A stretch of DNA of 64,000 nt from Nocardia crassostreae. GTDB taxonomy: Bacteria > Actinomycetota > Actinomycetes > Mycobacteriales > Mycobacteriaceae. The stretch spans positions 1-64,000 of the forward strand of contig NZ_BDCH01000011.1 in NCBI RefSeq assembly GCF_001613405.1. The letters run 5' to 3'. Every line of letters begins with the position of its first letter. The stretch's first letter is position 1. The notes under the pieces were generated by a model. The model worked only from the letters and a program-made list of their open reading frames with translations, made no database searches and was not told where the DNA came from. The translations under genes were made by a program, and so were the position numbers. Positions 33,927 through 43,309 of the stretch are shown piece by piece.

Positions 33927-34671
33927 GCGAGGGCCTCCGGAGTGCGGGCGTGCCAATCGGTTTCGGTGTTCTCCACGGCGCGCAGGTACTCCGGATCGGA
34001 ATTGTGCGCGAGGGTGAGATCGCCGGGGGCGGACCAGGCGACGACATCGAGATCCGTTGGGGGAGTGGGGTCGAGCGGGTGCTCGGCATTGGCGATGAGC
34101 AGGGTGACCGGCAGGTGGACGAGCAGTTCGACCGTCCCGCCCGGACCGGAACCGCCGGTGGCGATGAGCCCGCCGTCCGCCTCGACACGCACCCCGCGGA
34201 AGAACGAGACGGACGGCCCGATATCCCGGGGTTCGAGGCCCTGTTTGGCGCCCGCCATACGCAGCCGCGCGCGGGCGTCGTCCGACGGGCCGCACAGCGC
34301 GTCGTGGTGGCCGGAGGAATCCGCGACGACGGTGGCGAGAATGCGGCCCTGATCCGACAGCAGCGGATGCCCCGTGCCCAGATACGCCTGCCACGGCACC
34401 TTCACCGTATCTGCCACATTGAGCCGCTCCCAGGAGGATTCGGCCCGCAGGAGCAGCACGTGCGCACAGGCCGCGCCGTCCGGATCCGACAGCCGGACCC
34501 GCGTGTCCCGGCCGAGCACGACATTGGCATAACCACCGGCCGGAAGCCGCCGCGCGAATGTGATTCGCGCGGCGGCGAGGCCGCCGGCAGCACCGGCTCG
34601 CTGATCGTGGCGGCGGCCGCCTGCGATCTCGCGTGCGCCCGTGCGCCACCGGTGTCGGCGGTGTTCGTCAT
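33923..34671 (-). pseudogene. cgiA: Frameshifted DUF1989 gene, carboxyguanidine deiminase partner subunit (UAAP1)
   Basis: Two frames are needed. The first begins at ATG 34671 and reads MTNTADTGGARAHARSQ, typical of this family's N-terminus. From about 34590 the conserved sequence continues in another frame as ITFARRLPAGGYANVVLGRDTRVRLSDPDGAACA (shown in pieces) through SVSFFRGVRVEADGG to the stop at 33923. The second frame has no ATG, GTG or TTG before GTG 34519, which would delete the conserved LPAGGY segment. The shift equals one missing base near 34575-34592, for example one G in a GG run. The stop overlaps the next gene's ATG. Either a recent mutation or a sequence error. Confidence 0.75.
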
Positions 34672-34742
34672 CGAAACTCCTTCCGTTCGCCGCCGTCCGG
34701 CGGCCGGGATTCGTGGACGGGTGTCGTATCGGCCGGTGCCGC

Positions 34743-36230
34743 TCAGGTGGGTTCGGTCGCGGGCGCGGCCTGTTCGGCCGGATCGGGCAGCGCGGCGACC
34801 GGCGCGGGCACGGCGGCGGGCCGCAGCAGCAGCACCGTCAGGAAGGCGACTATCGAGGCCGCGAAGGCAATGAAGGTCGGCCAGCCGTTGAAACTCGGTC
34901 CCACCAGCGAATTTTCAATGTAGAGCAGCGAGTTCTCGGCCCCGTACACCGTCGGAGTCAGAGCGAACAGCACCAGCCGGGTGCCGATTCCGGCAATGAT
35001 CGCCGCGGCCGCCGCGGCGGTGGTGATCCGGGTGGTGAGATGCGCTGCCACGAACGGCACGATCAGCCCGGCCAGCATGAGATCGAAGGCCAGCGTCAGC
35101 AGAATGCCGGTCTGCGGGACCTTGATGGCGAACAGGATCGCCACCGCCACAACCGGAATCATGGTGATGCGCACGGTGCGCAGCAGGGTGTCGCGCCCGG
35201 CGGTATCGGTGTGCCGGGTCCGGCCCGCCACATTCCGGGTGGCCACCGAGGCGGTGCCGAGAATCGCGCCATTGGCCGTCGAACAGGAGGCCGCCACAAT
35301 GGCCGCCAGCACCAGAATGGCCAGCCCGGCGGGCGCCTTGTCGGCGAGCAGGCGCAGCAGCACCGGCCCGTCGCCGTCGCCGAGCAGATCGGCGATCGAC
35401 AGCGCGACCAGCGCATACGGCACCCCGACCAGGGCGGTGCCCGCGGCGGCGACGAAGCAGGCGCGGCGAGCGGTCTCGGGCGAGCGCGCCGAGAAGATGC
35501 GCTGCATGAAGTCGATGGCCACGATATCGCCGATGCCCAGGGAGATGAGCGTCGCCCAATTGATCGGCGCAACTTCGGAACTGTTCGTCAACTGTCCGAA
35601 GTCGAAGGGGCCCATGCCGTCCGGAGTATGAAGGCCGGAGGTGTTCGCCACCCAGATGAGCAGGGCCGCCGAGCCGATGACGGTGATCACCATCTGCGCC
35701 AGCGCGGTGTAGGAATCGCTGAACATGCCGCCGGTGACGGTGTAGGTCAGCACGATTGCCACGATGAGCACCACGCCCGCCTAGTACGGCACATACAGGA
35801 AGCGCTCGAAGATATAGCCGCCCGCCACCAGATTGCCCGCCAGCAGAATGCAGAAGCTGAAGATCATCAGCAGCGACGAGCTGAGCTCGATGCTGCGGCC
35901 GTATTTGATGCGGAAGAAATCGGGCAGGGTCAGCAGCCCCATGCGATTCATCGGCGCGGCGAAGAAGATGCCCGTAATGAGCAGGCACAGACCGAGACCC
36001 AGCGGTAGCGACGCACCGGCCCAGAAGCCGAGCGAGCTCGCCAGATCGGTGTTTCCGAGGGTGGCATTGGAGTCCACGGCCTGACCCATGAGCCCGGCGG
36101 CGACCAGTGGCAGGGCCAGGGAGCGACCGGCCACCAGGAAGTTGGTGCTGTCGCCGTCCACCTTGCGGGCGACCAGCAAGCCGATGGCGATGACAGCGAC
36201 CACGCTGACGGTGATTCCAGTGATGATCAT
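34743..36230 (-). pseudogene. Sodium:solute symporter interrupted by an in-frame TAG
   Basis: The reading frame from ATG 36230 encodes an SSS-family transporter (GRSLALPLVAAGLMGQAVDSNATLGNTDLA in pieces, then FERFLYVPY) and meets TAG at 35783-35781. The next codon continues the same frame with AGVVLIVAIVLTYTVTGGMFSDSYTA and the rest of the transporter to 34743. At this position a tryptophan (PYWAG) would fit, so one G-to-A change turning TGG into TAG explains the stop. Without it the protein would be about 495 residues with some 12-13 membrane helices. The gene lies upstream of the DUF1989/carboxylase genes, and such symporters accompany guanidine/urea loci. As read it is split into a 149-residue stub and a 343-residue frame. 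Confidence 0.82.
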
Positions 36231-36418
36231 GGCCGCACCGGTTCCTGCGCGGCGGATCGGGGGCGGGGTTTCGGCGGGGTGGATAGTCGGACGGCCATGA
36301 GAACCTCTACCAGGCGGAGCAAATACCTATCGATTGAAAGTTTTGCTGTCGTGATCGCATGGGCGATGACGGCGATGTATCCGTCGGATGGCCCGCCGTA
36401 ACTTCTGCATTGCCACTA

Positions 36419-36438
36419 TTTCTGTCGAATGACAGAAA
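36419..36438. promoter_or_regulatory. TetR-type operator between symporter and regulator
   Basis: TTTCTGTC and GACAGAAA form a perfect 8-base inverted repeat around GAAT, 25 bases before the TetR start and in the spacer to the divergent symporter. Length and symmetry fit a TetR dimer site. The pattern TCTGTC-N4-GACAGA is also what many TetR regulators bind. Confidence 0.6.
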
Positions 36439-36462
36439 ACGCACAGCGGGTTGGGAGGGCCT

Positions 36463-37166
36463 GTGACCAGCTCGGTTGCCGGGCCCGCGGCGGGCGTAGG
36501 ACAGAATGAAGCCGTGACTCGAGTCGGACCCGGACGTCCTCGCATCGAACCCCGCCGCCGCGAGGGGACGACGCCGCGCGCCGAGATTCTCGACGCCGCC
36601 GCGGAGCTGTTCACCGAGAAGGGCTACGGCAGCACCTCGACGCGCATGATCGCCGACGCGGTGGGCATCCGGCAGGCGTCGCTGTATCACCACTTCGGAG
36701 CGAAGGACGATATCCTCGACGCGCTGCTCGCCGGAACCATCAGCGCGCCATTGGAATTGGCGGAGCGGCTGGCCGGATCCGGGGCGCCGGCGGCGGTGCG
36801 GCTCTACGCGCTGGCCTGGTTCGACGTGAGCCAGCTCTGCGCCGCGCGGTGGAATCTGGGTGCGCTCTACCTGCTGCCGGAACTGCGCACCGAGCGGTTC
36901 GCGGCCTTCCGCGAGCGCCGCGACGAGTTGCGCCGCCACTATGAGACATTGGCGGCGGCGGTCATGGCCGAGGCCGGGGGACCGCGGTGCCGGGCGCGGA
37001 ACTGCTGCCGTTCCGCGTGGTCGAATCGGTGATCAATATCCGATCCGACGAAGGGGCCGCGCCGGATTACGCCGAACAGCTCCTGCCCGACGCGATATTG
37101 CGGCTGCTCGGCTGGTCCGCAGACCTGGGCCGAACCCGGGCAGCCGCAATCGAACTCGCTTCCTAG
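36463..37166 (+). pseudogene. TetR-family regulator, frameshifted near its C-terminus
   Basis: From GTG 36463 (GGGAGGG four bases upstream) the frame encodes a TetR helix-turn-helix: RAEILDAAAELFTEKGYGSTSTRMIADAVGIRQASLYHHF (in pieces) and a typical ligand domain. After VMAEAGG the frame leaves the family pattern and stops at 37032. A different frame from 36987 continues PGAELLPFRVVESVINIRSD and ends AAAIELAS at TAG 37164-37166. One missing G in the run of five at 36976-36980 would join them. The restored stop shares the bases CTAG with the convergent TerD gene, which supports it as the original end. The likely role is to control the divergent symporter/carboxylase operon. Confidence 0.78.
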
Positions 37167-38668
37167 CTCTTGCCCTTCGCGGTGCCCCACTTGAGATTCC
37201 AGCGGTAGGCCTGGTCGACGGCCAGTTTGCCCCAGTAGCGGTGCCCGTCCGGCGGTCGCACGAACACTCCCTCGCGCCGGACCACCAGCTCGCCATTGAT
37301 GTTCTCGATCAGCGCCAGCACCATTTCCCGCGAATCATCGACGCAGCCACTGACCCCCATCTCGATGGGCGGCGAATTGCGCGGGTAGAGCGTGGCGGTG
37401 GCGTGCACGCCGCGGAAGTCCTGCGCGCCCTCGTAGAGCGAGGCGAAAACCAGGATGCGCTTGAACTTGGCGGTGTGATCGAGATTGATGGACAGGTTCT
37501 CACCCGAGGTGCTGGCGCCGGTGCGATCGTCCTGATCCAGCTCGATGAACGGCGCACGGTACAGATTGCCGAAGGTGTCGAGCGGACTGATGCTGCCCTT
37601 GGTGCCGTCGGACAGCTCCCAGAAGCAGCACAGATCCAGATCCAGACCGCCATTGCCGCCGCGCTTGCGGCCGAACAGGCCGTGTGACGCGCCGGGGACC
37701 GACCAGTTCAGGTTGACGCGCATGATGCCGCCGGTCGCGCCCTGCTTGGTCAGCGAGACCGAGGGGGCTTCCTTGGTCAGCGAGATCTTGCCCAGATTGA
37801 CCGGCGGGGTGGCCGCCGGGGCGGGAGCCTGCTGGAAAGGGTTCGGCGGAACGGGATTCGGGGCCTGCTGATAGGGCTGCGCCGGAGGCTGCTGGTAGCC
37901 CTGCTGCGGCGGATAGCCCGGCGGGGGCGGCGGCGGGTAGCCGCCCTGGGCGTACTGGCCGGGCGGCGGCGTCGGCGCGTAGTTGGGCGGCGGTGCGTAC
38001 TGGCCCGGCGGAGTCGGGAACTGCTGGCCCGGCGGGGGCGCGAACTGCTGCTGCGGCGGCGGGGTGTAGCCCTGCGGCGGAGCGTAATTCGGCTGCGGGG
38101 GCGCGGTGTAGGCGGGCTGCTGCGGCTGCGGCGGCGCGGTGTGTGACGGCTGCGGCGCCGGGGCGTCGTCGACCGTGATACCGAAATCGGTTGCCAGGCC
38201 AGCTAATCCGGAGGCATAGCCCTGGCCGACCGCGCGGAACTTCCAGGCGCCCTGACGGCGGTACAGCTCACCGAGCACGTAGGCGGTCTCCGAGGACGCG
38301 TCGGTGGGATCGAAGCGCGCCAGCTCCACACCGGACTGCGCATCCACCACGCGCACGTGCAGGCCCTGGAACTGGGCGAAGGTGCCCCCGTCCGCGGACG
38401 TCGCGATGACGATGGTCTCGATCTGCGGTTCCACCTGCGTCAGCTGCACCGACAGCGCGTCCACGACCTGCGGCCCCTGCCGCTTGCCCTCGTGCCGCAC
38501 CGCCCCCGAGGCGTGCGCGGGCTGGTTGTAGAAGACGAAATCCGCATCCGACCGAACCCTGCCGTTGACCAGCAGCAGCGCCGAGGCATCGGCATCCGGA
38601 CCTGATTGCCACCCCAGTTCGACCCGAACCGCAGACGCCGCCACCGGTACGTTCGAACCCTTCATCAT
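37163..38668 (-). CDS. Double TerD-domain protein with Pro/Gln/Tyr-rich linker
   Basis: About 501 residues. The first TerD domain begins KGSNVPV and runs to about residue 165 ([21 protein letters not shown]). A linker of roughly 130 residues is almost entirely P, Q, Y, G and A. A second, complete TerD domain follows, with [16 protein letters not shown] and [21 protein letters not shown], whose acidic residues are the known calcium-binding type. TerD proteins belong to stress and tellurite-resistance systems; the biochemical role is unclear. ATG 38668 or 38665 (Met-Met-Lys-Gly) fits the family start. No other ter gene is adjacent. Divergent from the MFS gene. Confidence 0.88.
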   Translation of the reverse strand: MMKGSNVPVAASAVRVELGWQSGPDADASALLLVNGRVRSDADFVFYNQPAHASGAVRHEGKRQGPQVVDALSVQLTQVEPQIETIVIATSADGGTFAQFQGLHVRVVDAQSGVELARFDPTDASSETAYVLGELYRRQGAWKFRAVGQGYASGLAGLATDFGITVDDAPAPQPSHTAPPQPQQPAYTAPPQPNYAPPQGYTPPPQQQFAPPPGQQFPTPPGQYAPPPNYAPTPPPGQYAQGGYPPPPPPGYPPQQGYQQPPAQPYQQAPNPVPPNPFQQAPAPAATPPVNLGKISLTKEAPSVSLTKQGATGGIMRVNLNWSVPGASHGLFGRKRGGNGGLDLDLCCFWELSDGTKGSISPLDTFGNLYRAPFIELDQDDRTGASTSGENLSINLDHTAKFKRILVFASLYEGAQDFRGVHATATLYPRNSPPIEMGVSGCVDDSREMVLALIENINGELVVRREGVFVRPPDGHRYWGKLAVDQAYRWNLKWGTAKGKS

Positions 38669-38826
38669 CGACACGCACACAAACGTAACCGATTCGGACA
38701 CCCGCTGTCTGCGGGCTGCGCGGGGTCCGACGCGCTGTGCCCGGATGGAACCGGTTCGAATACTGGACCGTAGACTGAAACAGGTTTGTGGCATATGTCT
38801 GGCTAACGTGCGAGCGGGAGCGACGA

Positions 38827-40416
38827 ATGACCGAATCAGAGCACGACACGACCGCCGAACTCTGGCGCAAGCGCTGGATCACGCTGGCAGTGCTGGCGCT
38901 CGGCCTGTCAATGGTGGTGCTGGACGGCACCATCGTCGCCGTCTCGCTGCCGGTAATCATCGCCGATCTGCAGTTGAGTTTCACTCAGGCGCAATGGATC
39001 ACCAGTGTGTACGCGGTGGTGCTGGCGGCGTTGCTGATCACCAGCGGGCGGCTCGGGGACCGGCTGGGGCGGCGCAATGTCTTCGCGCTCGGCGTGGTGA
39101 TATTCCTGGTCGGCAGTGTGCTCGCGGCCTCCGCCACCAGCGCCTGGCCGCTCATCTGGGGTCGCATCGTGCAGGGCGTCGGCGCGGCCGGTGTGATGCC
39201 GGGGACGCTCGCGACCATGAACGCCCTGTTCCGCGGGCGGGACCGGATCATCGCCTTCGCCATCTGGGGATCGGTCATCTCCGGCGTGGCCGCCATCGGC
39301 CCGCTGCTCGGCGGCTGGCTCACCACCTACTTCACCTGGCCGTGGATCTTCCTGGTCAATATTCCCCTCGGTGCGCTGGTGCTCGTGGGGCTGTTCCTGT
39401 TCGTGCGGGAGACCCGCATGGGCAAGGCCGCGCCGGGCCTCGATATGGACGGATTCCTGCTCAGCGCGGCCGGTTTCGCACTGCTGGTGTTCGCGCTCAT
39501 CGAAGGCTCGACCTACGGCTGGTGGACGCCGCTGCGGGAGTTCCCCATGCCCGGCTTCACCTGGTCGGCGGATGCGCCCATCTCCCCGATCCCGGTCTTC
39601 CTGGCGCTCGGCGCGCTCGCGCTGGCGGTCTTCATCCGCTGGGAGAAGCACCGCATCCTGATCGGCAGATCGGCGCTGCTCGACCCGGCGCTGTTCAAGA
39701 TCCCCAGTTTCCGGTGGGGCAATATCACCGCCTTCGCGGTGGCGCTCGGTGAATTCGGCCTGCTGTTCGTGCTGCCGCTGTTCATGGTCAATGTGCTCGG
39801 ATTGTCCACGCTGGGAGCGGGTTACGTGCTCGCCGCCATGGCGGTGGGCGCCTTCCTCGCGGCCGGTGTCGCCGAAGGTCTGGTGCGCAGGTACGGGCCG
39901 GTGCGCGTGGTGCAGATCGGCCTCGGCCTGGAAGCGGTCGCCATCGCGCTGGCCGCGCTGTTCGTCACGCCGCACATCTCCGGCTGGTGGCTGGCGTTGC
40001 TGCTGGTCGGCTACGGCATCGGCCTGGGCATGGCGTCGGCCCAGCTGACCGGCACCGTACTGGCCGATGTGCCCGCCGCGGCCTCCGGTATGGGCTCCGC
40101 CACCCAGAGCACCGTCCGCCAGGTCGGCTCGGCCTTCGGTACGGCCCTGGTCGGCGCCCTTCTCTCGGTCGCCCTCGGCAACGATCTGCCCAAACGCCTC
40201 GACGAGGTGCCGGACCTGCCGCAGCCCTCCGCCGACACGCTGGCCACCGCCACCCGGGAGTCCGCCGGTGGCGCCATCAGCGGGCTGCGCGAACACGGGG
40301 CCGCCGAAGCGATCATCGACGCGCTCTGCCGTGGATTCACCGACGCCACCCGCATCCCGTACCGCCCGGGCACCGCCGTGACCGATACCGCCGATACGTC
40401 CGATACGAAGGAATAG
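38827..40416 (+). CDS. MFS efflux transporter, DHA2 (EmrB/QacA) family
   Basis: 529 residues with about 14 membrane helices. Family motifs are visible: [13 protein letters not shown] in helix 1, [27 protein letters not shown] covering motif A (seen as [10 protein letters not shown]) and [20 protein letters not shown] for motif C of antiporters. The protein likely exports drugs or metabolites in exchange for protons. ATG 38827 has GGGAG eight bases upstream; an in-frame ATG at 38788 adds a non-family leader. The C-terminal 40 residues are hydrophilic. Regulation is not evident; the TerD gene is divergent. Confidence 0.92.
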   Translation: MTESEHDTTAELWRKRWITLAVLALGLSMVVLDGTIVAVSLPVIIADLQLSFTQAQWITSVYAVVLAALLITSGRLGDRLGRRNVFALGVVIFLVGSVLAASATSAWPLIWGRIVQGVGAAGVMPGTLATMNALFRGRDRIIAFAIWGSVISGVAAIGPLLGGWLTTYFTWPWIFLVNIPLGALVLVGLFLFVRETRMGKAAPGLDMDGFLLSAAGFALLVFALIEGSTYGWWTPLREFPMPGFTWSADAPISPIPVFLALGALALAVFIRWEKHRILIGRSALLDPALFKIPSFRWGNITAFAVALGEFGLLFVLPLFMVNVLGLSTLGAGYVLAAMAVGAFLAAGVAEGLVRRYGPVRVVQIGLGLEAVAIALAALFVTPHISGWWLALLLVGYGIGLGMASAQLTGTVLADVPAAASGMGSATQSTVRQVGSAFGTALVGALLSVALGNDLPKRLDEVPDLPQPSADTLATATRESAGGAISGLREHGAAEAIIDALCRGFTDATRIPYRPGTAVTDTADTSDTKE

Positions 40417-40437
40417 CGCGGGGAGACAGCGCTATTC
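40411..40437. terminator. Bidirectional hairpin containing both stop codons
   Basis: GAATAGCGC pairs with GCGCTATTC around a 9-base loop. The left arm contains the MFS stop TAG (40414-40416) and the right arm the NUDIX stop (CTA on the plus strand at 40432-40434). It ends both convergent transcripts. Confidence 0.65.
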
Positions 40438-40839
40438 GTCGATCAGGCCGAGCTCGTGGAGGCGCTCGAAGACGAGCAGTGAACCCAGGGCGACATGCGG
40501 CATGGCCCGGTACTCGCCCAGGGTGAACCAGCGCAGTTCGGCGATCTCGCCGGAGGGGGTGGGATCGTCGGTGAGTTCGCCGAGGAAGGCGGTCATGTGC
40601 AGGCGGGTGCCCGGGGCGTGGCCGTAGGCTTCGGCCTCGAAGATGCCGAGCCGCGAGACCGCGGTGGTGCCGACGCCCAGTTCCTCCCGGATCTCCCGGT
40701 GCAGGGCGACTTCGGGGGTTTCCCCGGGATCGATCTTGCCGCCCGCCATGTAGAAGACGTCCTTGCCCGCCGAGCGGGTCTGCAGCAGACGGCGATCGCG
40801 GACATGAGCCAGAGCAGCTGTGCGAATCACCCCGCCCAC
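40432..40839 (-). CDS. NUDIX hydrolase
   Basis: 135 residues with an exact NUDIX box, GGKIDPGETPEVALHREIREELGV (given in part: Gly at 35, the REIREE core near 49-54). The protein should cleave a nucleoside-diphosphate-linked or similar substrate using divalent metal; which one cannot be told. The start is a GTG at 40839, giving MGGVIRTAALAHVRDRR. It follows the small membrane protein gene on the same strand by 12 bases, so the two may be co-transcribed. Confidence 0.9.
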   Translation of the reverse strand: MGGVIRTAALAHVRDRRLLQTRSAGKDVFYMAGGKIDPGETPEVALHREIREELGVGTTAVSRLGIFEAEAYGHAPGTRLHMTAFLGELTDDPTPSGEIAELRWFTLGEYRAMPHVALGSLLVFERLHELGLIDE

Positions 40840-40851
40840 ATTAGCCAGGGG

Positions 40852-41382
40852 TCAGCGGGCCGGTGGAGCCAGCCGCCAGTGCTGCTGCAGGGCCGCGGCG
40901 ATCTCCGGGAGCACCGTCACCGGAATGCGCTTCTGCCGCAGTAGGGCCCGGATCTCATTGACCTGCTCGCGCTTGCGGTGGTCGTAGGCGTTCGCGATCG
41001 GCCGCACCACCGGCGGAATCGACAGCAGCACCAATTCCCCGTGCGGCTCCGCCCCGCCATTGAGATCCAGCGCCAGCGACCACCGCGCCTTCTCGTCCAG
41101 CGCGAACCGCCCCACCACCACCCGATCCCATTCGATCGCGTCGGCATGCCAGGGCGTGCGCCGCACGATCGACCGCTCGGTCAGCACCACCCCGTCCCGC
41201 CCGAACAGCAGGAACAGCAATGTCATCCCCGCCGCCACGCCCAGCAGCAGCCCGGTGAACACCCGATTCAGCCCGAAGCCCGCCACCACCGCCGCGCAGA
41301 CGAGCACCGTGGTGAGGAAGCCTGCCACCCCGTACCACGCGGCACGCCGTCCGGGCACCACGCCCGCCCGCACCGCCGTCAT
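40852..41382 (-). CDS. Small membrane protein, unknown function
   Basis: 176 residues. Two membrane helices lie near residues 17-39 and 43-62, followed by a soluble region with LTERSIVRRTPWHADAIEWD and a C-terminus rich in basic residues. The soluble part looks like the PH-type domain often found in small actinobacterial membrane proteins, but I could not confirm this. It precedes the NUDIX gene by 12 bases on the same strand. Confidence 0.75.
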   Translation of the reverse strand: MTAVRAGVVPGRRAAWYGVAGFLTTVLVCAAVVAGFGLNRVFTGLLLGVAAGMTLLFLLFGRDGVVLTERSIVRRTPWHADAIEWDRVVVGRFALDEKARWSLALDLNGGAEPHGELVLLSIPPVVRPIANAYDHRKREQVNEIRALLRQKRIPVTVLPEIAAALQQHWRLAPPAR

Positions 41383-41448
41383 GCCGCGCGCACCATCATC
41401 GAACCGCCTCCCGCCTACGTGCTGCGCGTCACCGTACCGCCCGGTGGG

Positions 41449-42246
41449 CTATGCCTCCAGCGGTACCGCGGCTTCGGCGGTGTACACCAGGAAGGTCAGG
41501 CTCTCCTGGAAGTACAGCTGCACGGATTCGGCATCGTGGGCGAGGTAGCCGATGGAGAGGTCCTGGCCGACCTGGAGATCGAAGTCGCCGCCGCGGGTGG
41601 ACAGGACGAAGGCGCCGTCTATGGCCGGGGCCCAGATGATCTCGCCGTCGATGAGGCGTTCGATATGGGTACGAATGGGGTGGCCGTGATCGGAGGTCTC
41701 GCTGACCGCGGTGTACAGGTCGGCGGAGAGCAGGACCGAGTACGGGCCGTCCACACCGGCCAGGCGCAGCTTGGACAGGGCCTGGGCCACGGCCTCGGGG
41801 GTCAGGCGCGGATCGCCGGGCAGTTTGACCGGTTCGCACGTGGTGGCGGCGCGGATACCGGTGATCCCCGCGGCCGGATAGCCCTCGAAGATGGCGCGGT
41901 CCTCGGCGAAGGCGATCTTCTTGGCGGCATCCTTGACCGCGTCCAGATCGGTGTCGCGGGCACCGCGCTCGACATTGTCGAGTTCCTGGCGGGACAGAAT
42001 GAAGGGGACGCGCAACTCCACCAGCGGGACCACGATGCGCTGACTGGCCAGCACGCCCTCACCGGGTGAGGCGATGATCTGGGTGCGGCCCAGGCCGACG
42101 GCATTGAAATCCGCGCCGTGCGGGCCGGATACGTCGACCACGCGGCGACCGGCGATGTGCCGCTTGAAGGTTCGGGTCGCCTCCTCCTCGATGGCCGCCC
42201 AGGCCTCGGAGGTGATCGGCGCGAGTTCGCGGTGGAGGTTGTTCAT
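41449..42246 (-). CDS. Encapsulin shell protein (family 1)
   Basis: 265 residues, the normal size. It has the encapsulin N-terminus MNNLHRELAPITSEAWAAIE, the RTFKRHIAGRRVVDV segment and the C-terminal LSIGYLAHDAESVQLYFQES region of the HK97-like shell fold. It self-assembles into a protein compartment. Its ATG directly follows the TGA of the DyP gene with no spacer. The ribosome site AAAGGAG is inside the last codons of that gene, so both products should be made together. The DyP carries the targeting tail, making this a DyP nanocompartment. Confidence 0.95.
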   Translation of the reverse strand: MNNLHRELAPITSEAWAAIEEEATRTFKRHIAGRRVVDVSGPHGADFNAVGLGRTQIIASPGEGVLASQRIVVPLVELRVPFILSRQELDNVERGARDTDLDAVKDAAKKIAFAEDRAIFEGYPAAGITGIRAATTCEPVKLPGDPRLTPEAVAQALSKLRLAGVDGPYSVLLSADLYTAVSETSDHGHPIRTHIERLIDGEIIWAPAIDGAFVLSTRGGDFDLQVGQDLSIGYLAHDAESVQLYFQESLTFLVYTAEAAVPLEA

Positions 42247-43248
42247 TCATTTGCTCCTTTTCAACGTGCCGATACCGAGAGAACCCGTGGGGACAACGCC
42301 GTTCGTGTCCGGAAATTCCTGGACCTCCGCCGCCGGGGCGTCCGGCAGGGCGTCGAAGAAGCCCGCGGGCGGGGTGAAGAACAGGGTGCCGGTGACGGCC
42401 GTGGAAAAATCCAGGATCCGGTCGTAGGCCGCCTCGTCACTGCCGAGAAACATGCGCTCCAGCATCTTCTCCGGCACGGCCGGGCTGGCGGCGTAGGCGA
42501 TGTAATAGGTGCCGAACTCGCCGTCCTTGACGCTGCCGAAGGGCATATTGGCGCGCACGATCTGGCCGTTCTCGTCCTGATCGTTCACGGCCACATGGGA
42601 ATTCAGCGGCTTCTCGGCCTCCGGCAGCTCGAAGTCGTCGAGTTTCGTACGGCCGATGACCTTTTCCTGCTCCGCGGTGGACAGGGCCTTCCAATCGGTC
42701 AGCGGGTGGAGGTACTTCTGCACGATGACGTAACTGCCGCCGCCGAATTCGGCATCCTCGTCCCCGATGACCCCGGCCTGCGCGGCCAGTTTCCCCTCGG
42801 GATTCTCGGTGCCGTCCACGAATCCGAGCAGATCCCGCTGCTCGAAATATCGGAAGCCCACCGTCTGGTCGACGATCGTGGCCGCCCCGGCCAGCCTTTC
42901 CCCGATGGCCATCGCCAATTCGAAACAGGCGTCCTGGGTTTCGGCCTTGATGTGGAAGAGCAGGTCGCCCGGCGTCACCGGCGCTTCGTGCTTCGCGCCC
43001 CGGTAGCCCGGAAATTCGTGCAGTTCAGCGGGTTTCGGTCCGGCGAAGAGCCGATCCCAGGCGGCGGAGCCGATACTGGCGATGCAGGCCAGACCCGCGC
43101 CGGGCACCCGGAAGCCAATGGATCGGCGCAGGCCGGGCAGGTCTGCGAGTAAATCACGCACCGCCGTCTCGCCACCCTCGTCGACGGTGGCGACGAGGAA
43201 GATCGCGGCGGGTGTCAGTGGATCGAGGAACGGCTGCGGTTCACCCAT
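42247..43248 (-). CDS. DyP-type heme peroxidase, encapsulin cargo
   Basis: 333 residues. The GFVDGTENP motif at 142-150 provides the catalytic Asp145; His218 in NSHVAV is the likely proximal heme ligand and Arg232 in IVRANMPFG the distal arginine. The C-terminal tail ends TGSLGIGTLKRSK, the known encapsulin-loading peptide type (SLxIGSLK). It uses peroxide to oxidise dyes and other organics and is probably packed inside the shell encoded downstream. The ATG at 43248 is the family start. A cupin gene lies 61 bases upstream on the same strand. Confidence 0.95.
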   Translation of the reverse strand: MGEPQPFLDPLTPAAIFLVATVDEGGETAVRDLLADLPGLRRSIGFRVPGAGLACIASIGSAAWDRLFAGPKPAELHEFPGYRGAKHEAPVTPGDLLFHIKAETQDACFELAMAIGERLAGAATIVDQTVGFRYFEQRDLLGFVDGTENPEGKLAAQAGVIGDEDAEFGGGSYVIVQKYLHPLTDWKALSTAEQEKVIGRTKLDDFELPEAEKPLNSHVAVNDQDENGQIVRANMPFGSVKDGEFGTYYIAYAASPAVPEKMLERMFLGSDEAAYDRILDFSTAVTGTLFFTPPAGFFDALPDAPAAEVQEFPDTNGVVPTGSLGIGTLKRSK

Positions 43249-43309
43249 GTGCCCCAGCCTAGAACTCGGTCCGGACCGACCGGTCTATCAGGTAACCCTG
43301 TGTCTGCTG

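Noticed and set aside
36231..36462. Guanidine riboswitch upstream of the symporter
   Set aside because: No ykkC-type conserved segments were recognisable; a TetR operator explains control better.
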